Origin: an uncultured Eubacteriales bacterium
GTDB lineage: Bacteria; Bacillota; Clostridia; Oscillospirales; Acutalibacteraceae
Direction: 5' to 3'
NCBI GenBank assembly: GCA_900315785.1
Contig: ONAL01000004.1
Span: 19,021 to 83,020, forward strand
Length of the DNA: 64,000 nucleotides
Shown here: one piece after another, positions 52,781 to 60,281 of the stretch
How the letters are laid out: every line of letters begins with the position of its first letter
How positions within the stretch are numbered: position 1 is the first letter of the stretch
The notes under the pieces: generated by a model
What the model was told of the DNA's origin: nothing
Databases searched by the model: none
What the model saw: only the letters and a program-made list of their open reading frames with translations
Position numbers and translations under genes: made by a program

Positions 52781-53491
52781 TTAGCCCGCAAGCTCGATGT
52801 CGGGTCTTTCGAATTCCTTGATTCGCTGATTATACGCGTCGCGCATTTCGTCCTCAAATTTGAGCTTGTCCACCTTAACGCCCGCAAGTCCGAGCAGATA
52901 CTTGGTGAAATCGGGGTTCATAACGAGCAGGGGACCGATAAGGTAGGTTCCGAAGAAGTTGTTTACCCTGATTCCCTCGCCCTCGTCGTCGGGGTTGAGA
53001 CCTGCGCCTTTTACTCTTTCAAAGAGCCTGTCAGAGTTCTCGCCGCCGTAGGAATGCGAAAACTGCGCCTTGAAGCCCGCAATCTTCATATCGCCGAAGT
53101 TGCCGAGGAAGAGCGCGTTGTAGCGGTTGAGCATATCGCGCTTTGCGTAGGTGTCAAAGATTTTGAGACAATCCACGCGGCTTCCGTCCTCGTTCTCGAT
53201 ATACTGACCGAAGATTTCAAGCGCGTTGCCTGTCACAAAGAACACCGTGCCGTCCTCGATAAGCTCTCTGAGCTTCTCACGATAGGGCAGAAGCTTCTCG
53301 ACAGCAAGCTCCTGAGCGAACTCAGGCATAGGGGACATACAGATGATGTCAATTTTCTCACTCGCGAACGCGGGTGTGTCGTTAAGATTTGTATTGATTA
53401 CCTCGCAGTTTGTGCACTGCTCAAGATATTTGACGTTGAACAAGTCACCGTAAAGGTTAGCTACGTCAGGAAAAAGTACCTCAATTTTCAT
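52781..53491 (-). CDS. GatD-like amidotransferase homologue without catalytic Cys and His
   Basis: The 236-residue product matches GatD/CobQ-type glutaminase domains: LFPDVANLYGD opening and NFFGTYLIGPLLVMNPDF near the end. The nucleophile elbow, normally C-G-G-Y/F, reads TGNA (Thr87 in place of Cys), and the catalytic His of GTYLHGP is Ile185. So glutamine hydrolysis is not expected. It overlaps the MurT-like ligase gene by 11 bases. In Gram-positive bacteria MurT/GatD amidates D-glutamate of lipid II; here the pair could have a different nitrogen source or role. Confidence 0.82.
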   Translation of the reverse strand: MKIEVLFPDVANLYGDLFNVKYLEQCTNCEVINTNLNDTPAFASEKIDIICMSPMPEFAQELAVEKLLPYREKLRELIEDGTVFFVTGNALEIFGQYIENEDGSRVDCLKIFDTYAKRDMLNRYNALFLGNFGDMKIAGFKAQFSHSYGGENSDRLFERVKGAGLNPDDEGEGIRVNNFFGTYLIGPLLVMNPDFTKYLLGLAGVKVDKLKFEDEMRDAYNQRIKEFERPDIELAG

Positions 53492-54866
53492 CTGCTTTTC
53501 CCTCCAGTTTGCGGGCGATTGCCGCCTTGATTTTGTTGTAGATTACAATCTGATATACCTCGTAGAGGATGTAAACGTCGAGACCTTTTCTGAGCTCGAG
53601 CACGTCGAGAATGTTGTCCTCGCTCTCAACCGTGGCGATTTTCTCGGCGGGGATTCCCGCAATGAGAAGTCTGCAAAGGATATCCTTTGCTCTTACGCCG
53701 ACAACGACAATTCTCTCGATATCGTCGTCCTTGAGGAACTCAAAGTCCGTGTCGTACAGGAACGCCATATTCTCCGAGGAGTGAATGTTCTTGTGAGCGT
53801 CCTCAATCGCAAGCACGATTTCCTTCTTGCCCTCAAGACCTCTGACGTGGTCAAAAACTACCGAACAAGCGGGAGCCGTCTGACCCTTAGCCATATGAGC
53901 GACAACCTTTACGCCGCCGATAACGTCCTCTCTGTATCTTGACTCAAGCACCTTGAGCTTTTTGAACGAGCTGCTGACCTCGTCGTCGGAGAGCCCGTAG
54001 GCTCTGAGCACGGCGATTGCCGCGAGCTCGTCGTAGATGTGGAAGCTCGAATCCGAAATAAGCGGATAAACGTGCTCGCCGTCCTTCTCCTTGAGAGTAA
54101 GAGTGCGGTTCTTGTAGTCGATTTTATTAACGCGGTAATCATCCTCGGGAGACGAAAGTCCGCACTTGGGGCACCATACCTTGCCGATGTGGTTGTAGCG
54201 GACATTGCTGTAAACGAGCTGAGAATGACACTCGGGACAAACCTTCATATCGTTGATGATGTTGAAGCTCTCGGGTCTGTCGCCCTCAAGCGCGTCGATT
54301 CCGTAGTAAAGTCGCTTGTTGTTCTTTTTGAGCCTTGTCGCGAGGATATCGTCGCCGTTGAGCACCATAACGGTTGTGTCGGGGAGCGACTTGTCAAAGA
54401 GGTCAAAAACAAAGTGGGGGTGAGGCTCACGGTTTGTCGTGTCTCTGAGCAGGTTTGTGATTACGAAGTAATCGGGATGAACGTATGGGAAAACTCTCGG
54501 AGCGGAGCGCTCGTCAACCTCGAGCACGGCTACGTCGCCCTTTGTCTTGTTTCTCAGACCTACGCCCGAAAGCAGAGCGGTCGCGATACCCGAAGCGATG
54601 TTCGAGCCCGCGCGGTTGTTGATAACCTTCCTGCCGTTATCCTCGAGAATGTTGGAAACGAAATTCGCGGTTGTTGTCTTGCCGTTTGTACCTGTTACGG
54701 CGATAATCTTCTCGGGCTTACCGATTTTGCCGAGAAAGTCGGGACAAAGCCTGATTGCGATTTGTCCGGGGAGGTTTGTGCCTTTTCGGCTCGAAACCTT
54801 GGCGAGTATTCTGAAAATCAGAGAGAAAAACTTACTCGTCCACAGAGCAAAATAAAACTTAAACAT
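53481..54866 (-). CDS. murT: MurT-like Mur ligase family protein
   Basis: The 461-residue product has a short hydrophobic N-terminus, Mur ligase P-loop ITVTGTNGKTTT-like motif (AVTGTNGKTTTANFVS, about 55-70), a four-Cys zinc ribbon (CPECH..CPKCG, about 215-245) as known in MurT, DERSAPRVFPYVHPDYFVITNLLRDTTNR, and the C-terminal DUF1727 domain (about 330-455). MurT activates the D-Glu carboxylate of lipid II for amidation by GatD. Its partner gene is next and overlaps. Confidence 0.88.
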   Translation of the reverse strand: MFKFYFALWTSKFFSLIFRILAKVSSRKGTNLPGQIAIRLCPDFLGKIGKPEKIIAVTGTNGKTTTANFVSNILEDNGRKVINNRAGSNIASGIATALLSGVGLRNKTKGDVAVLEVDERSAPRVFPYVHPDYFVITNLLRDTTNREPHPHFVFDLFDKSLPDTTVMVLNGDDILATRLKKNNKRLYYGIDALEGDRPESFNIINDMKVCPECHSQLVYSNVRYNHIGKVWCPKCGLSSPEDDYRVNKIDYKNRTLTLKEKDGEHVYPLISDSSFHIYDELAAIAVLRAYGLSDDEVSSSFKKLKVLESRYREDVIGGVKVVAHMAKGQTAPACSVVFDHVRGLEGKKEIVLAIEDAHKNIHSSENMAFLYDTDFEFLKDDDIERIVVVGVRAKDILCRLLIAGIPAEKIATVESEDNILDVLELRKGLDVYILYEVYQIVIYNKIKAAIARKLEGKADEN

Positions 54867-54951
54867 ACCTACCTCTGTTTCTAATATATATTGTATTTAC
54901 TGACTTTCACATTCTACCACAAGATGTGAAAAAGTCAAGAGCATTTGACGC

Positions 54952-54990
54952 AAAAAGGGGACTGCCGAACGACAGTCCCCGTCATTTTTA
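54952..54990 (-). terminator. Terminator of the ldh gene
   Basis: On the minus strand GGGGACTG / CAGTCCCC with an 8-base loop is followed by TTTTTG. Confidence 0.8.
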
Positions 54991-55926
54991 TCAGAATTCA
55001 AGTCCGGCGAAGGTCTCGTCGAGCAGCTGGCAGCTCTCCTTGAACTTCTTGAGCTCGTTATTCATCAATGTCAACTCAACACGCCTTGTCGCGCCGTCCT
55101 TGTTGACAATACAGGGGCTTCCGACATAGACCTTGTCCATTCCGTAAGCTCCGCAAAGCCTTGCGCTGACTGTGAGAATCGAGCTCTCGTTCTGCAAAAT
55201 CGCTCTCGCGACTCTGCAAATCGCCATTCCGATGCCGTAGTAGGTCGCGCCCTTGGCTTCGATAATCTCATACGCCGCGTGACGTACGTTCTCCTCAATC
55301 TGCTCGAGGTCGGACATCTTGAAATCGGGGTTATCCATAAGCTCGTCGCGAATCGGCTTGGGACCGATTGTGACCTGAGACCACGGAACAAACTCGGAAT
55401 CACCGTGTTCGCCGATGACGTAGCCGTGAATGTTTCTCGGGTCAACCTTAAAGTACTCGCCGAGCAGATATCTCATTCTCGCGGAGTCGAGCGTTGTGCC
55501 CGTGCCGATGACCTTGCTGTTCGGGAAGCCCGAGAGCTTTCTCGTGATACGCGCCATAATATCGACAGGGTTTGTCGCGACTACGAAAATTCCGTCAAAT
55601 CCGCTTTCTACGATGGGGTTGACAATCGTCTTGAAAATCTCGAGATTGCGCTGAAGGAGCTGAAGTCTGGTTTCGCCAGGCTTCTGACCTACGCCCGCGC
55701 AGATAACGACGATGCTTGCGTCGGAGCAGTCGGAGTAATTTCCCGCGTAAATCTTCATACTTGTTTTGGAGAACGCAAGTCCGTGGTTGAGGTCCTGAGC
55801 TTCTCCCTTGGCTCTTTTCTCGTTGATATCGCAGAGAACAAGCTCGTCGCAGAGGTTCTGGTTGAGCGCCGCGTAAGCAAAGCTCATACCGACCATTCCG
55901 GTGCCGACAAGTACAATTTTCTTCAT
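54991..55926 (-). CDS. ldh: L-lactate dehydrogenase
   Basis: The 311-residue product (ATG 55926 after AGGAGCGG) has the NAD motif VLVGTGMVGMSFAYA-like GTGMVGMSF (about 7-15), DINEKRAKGEAQDLNHG, the substrate loop ETRLQLLQRN with Arg, ATNPVDIM, and catalytic His in VIGEHGDSEFVPWS. It reduces pyruvate to lactate with NADH. The Gln in the loop (GETRLQL) supports lactate rather than malate dehydrogenase. Single gene. Confidence 0.92.
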   Translation of the reverse strand: MKKIVLVGTGMVGMSFAYAALNQNLCDELVLCDINEKRAKGEAQDLNHGLAFSKTSMKIYAGNYSDCSDASIVVICAGVGQKPGETRLQLLQRNLEIFKTIVNPIVESGFDGIFVVATNPVDIMARITRKLSGFPNSKVIGTGTTLDSARMRYLLGEYFKVDPRNIHGYVIGEHGDSEFVPWSQVTIGPKPIRDELMDNPDFKMSDLEQIEENVRHAAYEIIEAKGATYYGIGMAICRVARAILQNESSILTVSARLCGAYGMDKVYVGSPCIVNKDGATRRVELTLMNNELKKFKESCQLLDETFAGLEF

Positions 55927-56085
55927 AATAACCGCTCCTTTTTTCGTAGTATTATAATACACCTTAATAATAGCATATATTAGTTTTTTTGTAAACAATT
56001 TTTAATTTGCCGAGCCGCAAGAATAATTCACTCCGTTTTTGCCCTTTTTGAGGGGGTAAAATATACAATTTGTACATTTTTCCTA

Positions 56086-56114
56086 TTGCCTTTTAATGTG
56101 AATTGTTGTATTAT
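56086..56114 (+). promoter_or_regulatory. Promoter of the 56-61 kb operon
   Basis: TTGCCT (56086-56091) and TATTAT (56109-56114), spacer 17, close before the Ser-rich lipoprotein gene at 56131. Confidence 0.6.
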
Positions 56115-56130
56115 TTAAACGGTGATTTGT

Positions 56131-56649
56131 ATGAATTTTGAAAAAATTAAACAAATACTCGCAATTTCGACCGCTTGTTTAGTTCTTACAGCGTCGATGG
56201 TTTCGTGCGGCGAGAGCGGCGGCTCCGATAAAAAGAGCTCTGATTCAGGCTCAGGCAGCTCCCGGAGTTCGCAGAGCAGCTCGTCCTCGTCAAAGTCAGG
56301 CTCTTCGACAAAGTCATCAAAGAGCTCCAAGTCAAGCGGCTCCGACAGCTCAGAGGCTTCGGGCGGCTCGTCATCGTCAAAGGGCTCCGACAGCTCCTCG
56401 AAAACCTCAAAAAGTTCGGTAAGCTCGTCGGGCACGACTTCTTCAAAGACTTCCTCGAGCGTTTCCTCAAAGACATCCTCGGGCACATCGTCCAAGACTT
56501 CCGGAAGCTCTCAGTCCAAGCTTTCCTCAGGAGAGTCCCCAAAGGATTCGGAAAACAGCTCCTCAAGCACATCGTCCAAGACTTCATCAAGCTCGTCACA
56601 GCAGGGTATTCCCAAAGATAACGCGGAGGTGGATTTCAGTGACCTTTAA
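56131..56649 (+). CDS. Ser-rich lipoprotein
   Basis: ATG 56131 is preferred over the upstream GTG 56122 because GGTGA lies five bases before it. The 172-residue product has a lipoprotein signal with lipobox MVSC (Cys about 25) and then about 120 residues of mostly Ser with Lys, Gly, Thr and Glu (SSKTSS-type units), ending NAEVDFSDL. It looks like a long flexible, possibly glycosylated spacer without a folded domain. It overlaps the next dockerin gene by 11 bases, so the two are translationally coupled. Confidence 0.72.
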   Translation: MNFEKIKQILAISTACLVLTASMVSCGESGGSDKKSSDSGSGSSRSSQSSSSSSKSGSSTKSSKSSKSSGSDSSEASGGSSSSKGSDSSSKTSKSSVSSSGTTSSKTSSSVSSKTSSGTSSKTSGSSQSKLSSGESPKDSENSSSSTSSKTSSSSSQQGIPKDNAEVDFSDL

Positions 56650-57145
56650 GAAATTTTCAATTGTATTTACAGCGATAATTATGGCTCTTCTTATGAGTAT
56701 TGCTTCTGTTTCCGTAATGGCGGCAGGCGACTCGATTCCCAAGGAGCCCGAGCCCGTACCTACCGATATTCTCGACGACGAACCCACAACGGCAGCGCCC
56801 GCTCAGGAAGTCGGCACTACGGCTCCCGCGTCAGATGAAGGCGTGGTTATTCCCGATAAGCCGACCAAGGCGGTTTCCGAAGAGGAGCCCGCGGTTGATC
56901 CTGAGGTGCTCTACGGCGACGTGAACCTCGACGGCAAGGTTAACATCAACGATGTTACCGCGCTTCAGAGCTACTTTGCACGCAAGATTGACGCGCCCGC
57001 AGGTCTCACGACTCACGGCGACACAAATACCGACGGCAAGGTCAACATCTATGACGCTACGGTAATTCAGCTTTACCTTGCTGGTACGTTTACAGAGCTT
57101 CCCGTCACTCCCGACGGCTACTACGCAAGACTCATCAGACCATGA
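56639..57145 (+). CDS. Secreted type I dockerin protein
   Basis: The start is GTG 56639, eight bases after GGAGGTGG. The 168-residue product has a signal peptide (about 1-29), a Pro/Glu/Thr linker (about 30-90) and a dockerin (92-150) with two good calcium loops, GDVNLDGKVNINDV and GDTNTDGKVNIYDA, and a 18-residue tail. Dockerins bind cohesins on cellulosome-type scaffoldins. No enzyme domain is attached, which is unusual. The stop overlaps the start of the P-loop kinase-like gene (ATGA), tying an extracellular protein to cytoplasmic processing genes. Confidence 0.88.
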   Translation: MTFKKFSIVFTAIIMALLMSIASVSVMAAGDSIPKEPEPVPTDILDDEPTTAAPAQEVGTTAPASDEGVVIPDKPTKAVSEEEPAVDPEVLYGDVNLDGKVNINDVTALQSYFARKIDAPAGLTTHGDTNTDGKVNIYDATVIQLYLAGTFTELPVTPDGYYARLIRP

Positions 57146-57870
57146 CGTTTGTTTACAAGATAGCGGATATCGTGTTCAGCGCCGATATCCGCTACAAATA
57201 CACCTATGAAATGATGCGCGATTATCTTGTGCAGGACGAAGAACCCGAGTTTCACGTCGAGGTTACCGACGCGGACATCGAAAACGAGCGGGAGCTTTCG
57301 CCCTACGACGACATAACCGCGCCTGTGTTTGAATTTACGGCGGTTTACCGCAAATACATCGATGTTATTATGGACAGGTACGACGCTTTCTTCTTCCATT
57401 GTTCCGCGATAGAAGTTGACGGCGGCGCTGTTATGTTTACCGCAAAAAGCGGCACAGGCAAGAGCACTCACCGCAGACTCTGGCTTGAGCGCTACGGCGA
57501 CAGGGTAAAGGTTATCAACGACGACAAGCCCGTTATCCGCAGGATTGACGGCAGGTTCTATGTTTACGGAACTCCGTGGAAGGGCAAGGAGAACTTCGGC
57601 GAGAACGTTCGCGTTCCCGCAAAGGCGCTCTGCTTCCTTTCAAGAGCCGAGCAGAACTCCATCGGTCCGATAGATACGGTCACGATTATTTCACATCTTC
57701 TGAACCAGACGGTTCGTCCGACGGACAAGAAGCTGATGTCAAACCTTCTCGGGCTGCTCGACGGCTTTGTGCGTCAGGTCGACTGCTACGATTTGCGTGT
57801 GAATATGAACCCCGACGCGCCTGAGGTTGCGTACGAGGGTATTAAAAAAGGATTAAAGAATGAAGATTAA
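57142..57870 (+). CDS. HPr-kinase/PEPCK-like P-loop protein of peptide-maturation loci
   Basis: The 242-residue product has FFFHCSAIEVDGGAVMFTA followed by the Walker A AKSGTGKST (101-109), then VINDDKPVI (126-132) and VYGTPWKGKENF (141-152). This pattern is that of small HprK-like kinases found beside PqqD-like proteins in RiPP-type clusters, such as lasso peptide kinases and ScmC. It lacks the HPr-binding N-terminal domain of true HprK. Likely an ATP-dependent kinase on a peptide or protein substrate; the substrate is unknown. It overlaps both neighbours. Confidence 0.82.
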   Translation: MTFVYKIADIVFSADIRYKYTYEMMRDYLVQDEEPEFHVEVTDADIENERELSPYDDITAPVFEFTAVYRKYIDVIMDRYDAFFFHCSAIEVDGGAVMFTAKSGTGKSTHRRLWLERYGDRVKVINDDKPVIRRIDGRFYVYGTPWKGKENFGENVRVPAKALCFLSRAEQNSIGPIDTVTIISHLLNQTVRPTDKKLMSNLLGLLDGFVRQVDCYDLRVNMNPDAPEVAYEGIKKGLKNED

Positions 57871-58126
57871 AGACGGTTTTATGCTTCGTCAGTTCGGCGA
57901 CGAGTTCATCGTTGTCGCTGTCGGTGACGGAGCCGAGGAATTTAACAAGCTCATAACCCTCAACGGCGTGGGTAAGTTCATCTATGAGTACCTCTCGACA
58001 GACAGAACACGCGACGAGGTTGTGGAAGCTATGCTGAACGAGTACGAGGTCGACAGAGCTACTGCGTCCAGAGACGCGGACGCGTTTATCTCGGGACTCA
58101 AAAACGCGGGACTTCTTGATGTCTAA
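57860..58126 (+). CDS. PqqD-like peptide chaperone
   Basis: The 88-residue product matches the PqqD fold (RiPP recognition element): an N-terminal beta-hairpin region, ITLNGVGKFIYEYL (the L-N-x-x-G-x-x-I-x-x-x-L motif, about 33-46) and a helical C-terminus with a TRDEVVEAMLNEYEV segment. PqqD proteins bind leader peptides and present them to modifying enzymes. It overlaps the kinase-like gene by 11 bases and the peptidase gene by eight. No radical SAM or cyclase gene is close. Confidence 0.88.
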   Translation: MKIKDGFMLRQFGDEFIVVAVGDGAEEFNKLITLNGVGKFIYEYLSTDRTRDEVVEAMLNEYEVDRATASRDADAFISGLKNAGLLDV

Positions 58127-58595
58127 GCCGATAGCCTCCGTAATTCGGGAAAAGGGCTTCTGTATGATAACCCCAAAGGGCTACAGTATGTATCCTATGC
58201 TCAAGCAGGGCAGAAACCAGGTCTGCGTGGTCAGAGCCGAGCAGCCGCTTGAGCTGTACGATGTAGCTCTCTATATCCGCTCGGACGGCACCCACGTTCT
58301 GCACAGAGTAATCGGGTTTGAGGAAAACTCCTACATAATGTGCGGCGACAACCAGTGGGAGCCCGAGCACGGCATAACTCCCGATATGGTAATCGGACGG
58401 CTCGACAGCTGGTACAAGGGCAAAAAGGAGTACAAAACAGACGGCAAGCGTTATCTCAGATACGTCCGCTTCTGGTGCAAATCTCTGAAACGCCGCAGAA
58501 GGATTCTGAAAATCCGACGCGCGTTCTGCGAGATTGGCTGGTTTTTCAAGGGCGTGTTCGGGAAAATCGCTCGGATTCTCAGGATAAAAAAGTAA
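58119..58595 (+). CDS. S24/S26 family peptidase (signal-peptidase-like)
   Basis: The 158-residue product starts at ATG 58119. MITPKGYSMYPMLKQGRNQV carries the catalytic Ser of the S-M-x-P motif (about residue 24) and THVLHRVIGF the H-R-V motif; a Ser-His pair is used by SipW/Sec11-type signal peptidases. The domain ends after about 110 residues with GDNQWEPEHG and is followed by a strongly basic, weakly hydrophobic tail (Arg/Lys-rich, 120-158) that may bind membrane or substrate. Short enzymes of this type beside PqqD genes remove leader peptides in some RiPP loci. Confidence 0.82.
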   Translation: MSKPIASVIREKGFCMITPKGYSMYPMLKQGRNQVCVVRAEQPLELYDVALYIRSDGTHVLHRVIGFEENSYIMCGDNQWEPEHGITPDMVIGRLDSWYKGKKEYKTDGKRYLRYVRFWCKSLKRRRRILKIRRAFCEIGWFFKGVFGKIARILRIKK

Positions 58596-58599
58596 TTTT

Positions 58600-59475
58600 A
58601 TGGAAAATGTAATCACTGTTAAAAATATGCGCGAGAGCGACGAGTTCACCATTAACACATCGGTCAGCTCCCGCGAGCTTATGCGCCGCGCCGCTCAGGG
58701 CGTCTGCGACAGCGTCAGCTGGTACGGCAGAATCGCGATTGTGTGCGGCAGCGGAAACAACGGCGGCGACGGCTACGCTCTCGGCGAAATTCTCGCCGAT
58801 AAGGGCTTTTCGCCCGTCGTGCTCAGAACGAGCGAAAAATTCTCCGACGACGGACTTTATTACTACAGACAGTGTGTAAAAAAGGGCGTCGGCGATTTGT
58901 TATGCGACGAATTTACCGATTTCAGCGAGTACGATATCATCGTCGACTGTATCCTCGGCACAGGCTTTTCGGGCACTCTGCGTGAGGATATGATAGGCTT
59001 GATTGAGCAGATTAACCGCTCTGGCGCCTATGTCGTGAGCGTGGATATCAACAGCGGACTTTCGGGCTCAAACGGACTTATGCTCCCTGTCGCGGTCGTT
59101 TCCGACCTCACGGTTTCCGTCGGATATTACAAGACGGGAATGTTCTTGAACGACGCGCCGAGAGTAATAAGGTCGCTCAAAAACGTAGATATCGGTATCA
59201 AGCTTCTCAAAAAGCAGTTTTACCTCATAACCTCGGACGAGCTCAGCCCGTTTATCGGTTATTCGAGCGAGGTTCTCACCGCCGACAGGTTCTCTCTGGA
59301 GTACGCCGTCGATGAGGAAGAATTCAGACGAAGCCCGATAAAGGTCGTCGCAGGCGAGAGCCGTGACAGCGGAAAGGTCTTTGTCGTCGACTATGACGGC
59401 AGCAAGCTCATCTGCGACCAGAGCTACGTATACTTTCAGTCCGACAGGATAGATAATATAGACAAAAGGATGTAA
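58600..59475 (+). CDS. NAD(P)H-hydrate epimerase-like protein (YjeF_N family)
   Basis: The 291-residue product matches the YjeF_N domain: SSRELMRRAAQGV, IVCGSGNNGGDGYALGEIL (about 46-64), DIIVDCILGTGFSGTLRE, VVSVDINSGLSGSNG and the SVGYYKTGMF strand. These enzymes epimerise damaged NADHX/NADPHX. The kinase (NnrD) domain is absent. About 80 extra C-terminal residues have no match I know. It begins four bases after the peptidase gene without a clear binding site, so it probably belongs to the same operon; its functional link is unclear. Confidence 0.8.
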   Translation: MENVITVKNMRESDEFTINTSVSSRELMRRAAQGVCDSVSWYGRIAIVCGSGNNGGDGYALGEILADKGFSPVVLRTSEKFSDDGLYYYRQCVKKGVGDLLCDEFTDFSEYDIIVDCILGTGFSGTLREDMIGLIEQINRSGAYVVSVDINSGLSGSNGLMLPVAVVSDLTVSVGYYKTGMFLNDAPRVIRSLKNVDIGIKLLKKQFYLITSDELSPFIGYSSEVLTADRFSLEYAVDEEEFRRSPIKVVAGESRDSGKVFVVDYDGSKLICDQSYVYFQSDRIDNIDKRM

Positions 59476-59479
59476 TAAG

Positions 59480-60280
59480 ATGGAAGAAAAGAAAATCACA
59501 AACCCCGCCCTTTTAGAGGCGATTGAGGATATGCAGGCGAACAACACCCCCGACACCGTCAATCATATGATTGACTGCGTAATGGCGGCTCAGTTCATCA
59601 CTCCCGCAAATGTTTCTCAGCCGAGAAACGTTGCAAAGACCGACAACAACGGCGCAACCGTTATGCAGCAGGAAACTCAGATTCAGTTCCAGCTCATCGA
59701 GAACGGCAACAAGGAGAAGTTTTTCCCTGCCTTCACCGACGAAGGGGAGAAGGACAAGTGGGCAGGCGCTGAGGGCAAGCAGAATGTTATTATGACCTTT
59801 GACAGCTTTGCTCAGGTGCTTTCTGCTCCCGACTGCGACGTCAAGGGCTTCGTTATCAACCCCTTCGGCAAGTCCGTAGCCTTCCCGACGCCTATGGTTA
59901 TGAACCTCAAAAAGCAGAAGGACGAGCGCGCCGAGGGCGGTCTCACCAAGAAAGAAATCAAGAGCGACGAGAAAATCGAGCTCGGCGATCCCGATCCCGA
60001 CGAGTACCCCATCGATATGATGGCGGCTATGATTAACTTCTTCAACGAGCGCGACGACGTAAGCCGCGCGTTCCTCAGAACCTTCAGGCGCGAAAATGAC
60101 GAGAAGCCCAGCTACCTCGTTATCGTGGACTTTGAGGGCGACAAGATGGAGGAGATTTTCAAGGGCGTTTCCATCGCCGCTTCACCTCACCTCAACGGCT
60201 ACGAGCTCTCGATGATGCCCTTTGCGGTCAAGTTCGCGCGCAATGCCTGCGACGGCGTTGAACCGTTCTTTGAGGCTTGA
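59480..60280 (+). CDS. SseB-like protein
   Basis: The 266-residue product has an SseB N-terminal-like domain (about 1-140: NTPDTVNHMIDCVMAAQFITPAN, FFPAFTDEGEKDKWAG, IMTFDSFAQVL, GFVINPFGKSV) and an SseB C-terminal-like domain (about 165-262: MMAAMINFFNERDDVSRAFL). SseB-domain proteins are common in clostridia and of uncertain cytoplasmic function. It lies four bases after the epimerase gene and one base before the next. Confidence 0.78.
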   Translation: MEEKKITNPALLEAIEDMQANNTPDTVNHMIDCVMAAQFITPANVSQPRNVAKTDNNGATVMQQETQIQFQLIENGNKEKFFPAFTDEGEKDKWAGAEGKQNVIMTFDSFAQVLSAPDCDVKGFVINPFGKSVAFPTPMVMNLKKQKDERAEGGLTKKEIKSDEKIELGDPDPDEYPIDMMAAMINFFNERDDVSRAFLRTFRRENDEKPSYLVIVDFEGDKMEEIFKGVSIAASPHLNGYELSMMPFAVKFARNACDGVEPFFEA

Positions 60281-60281
60281 T

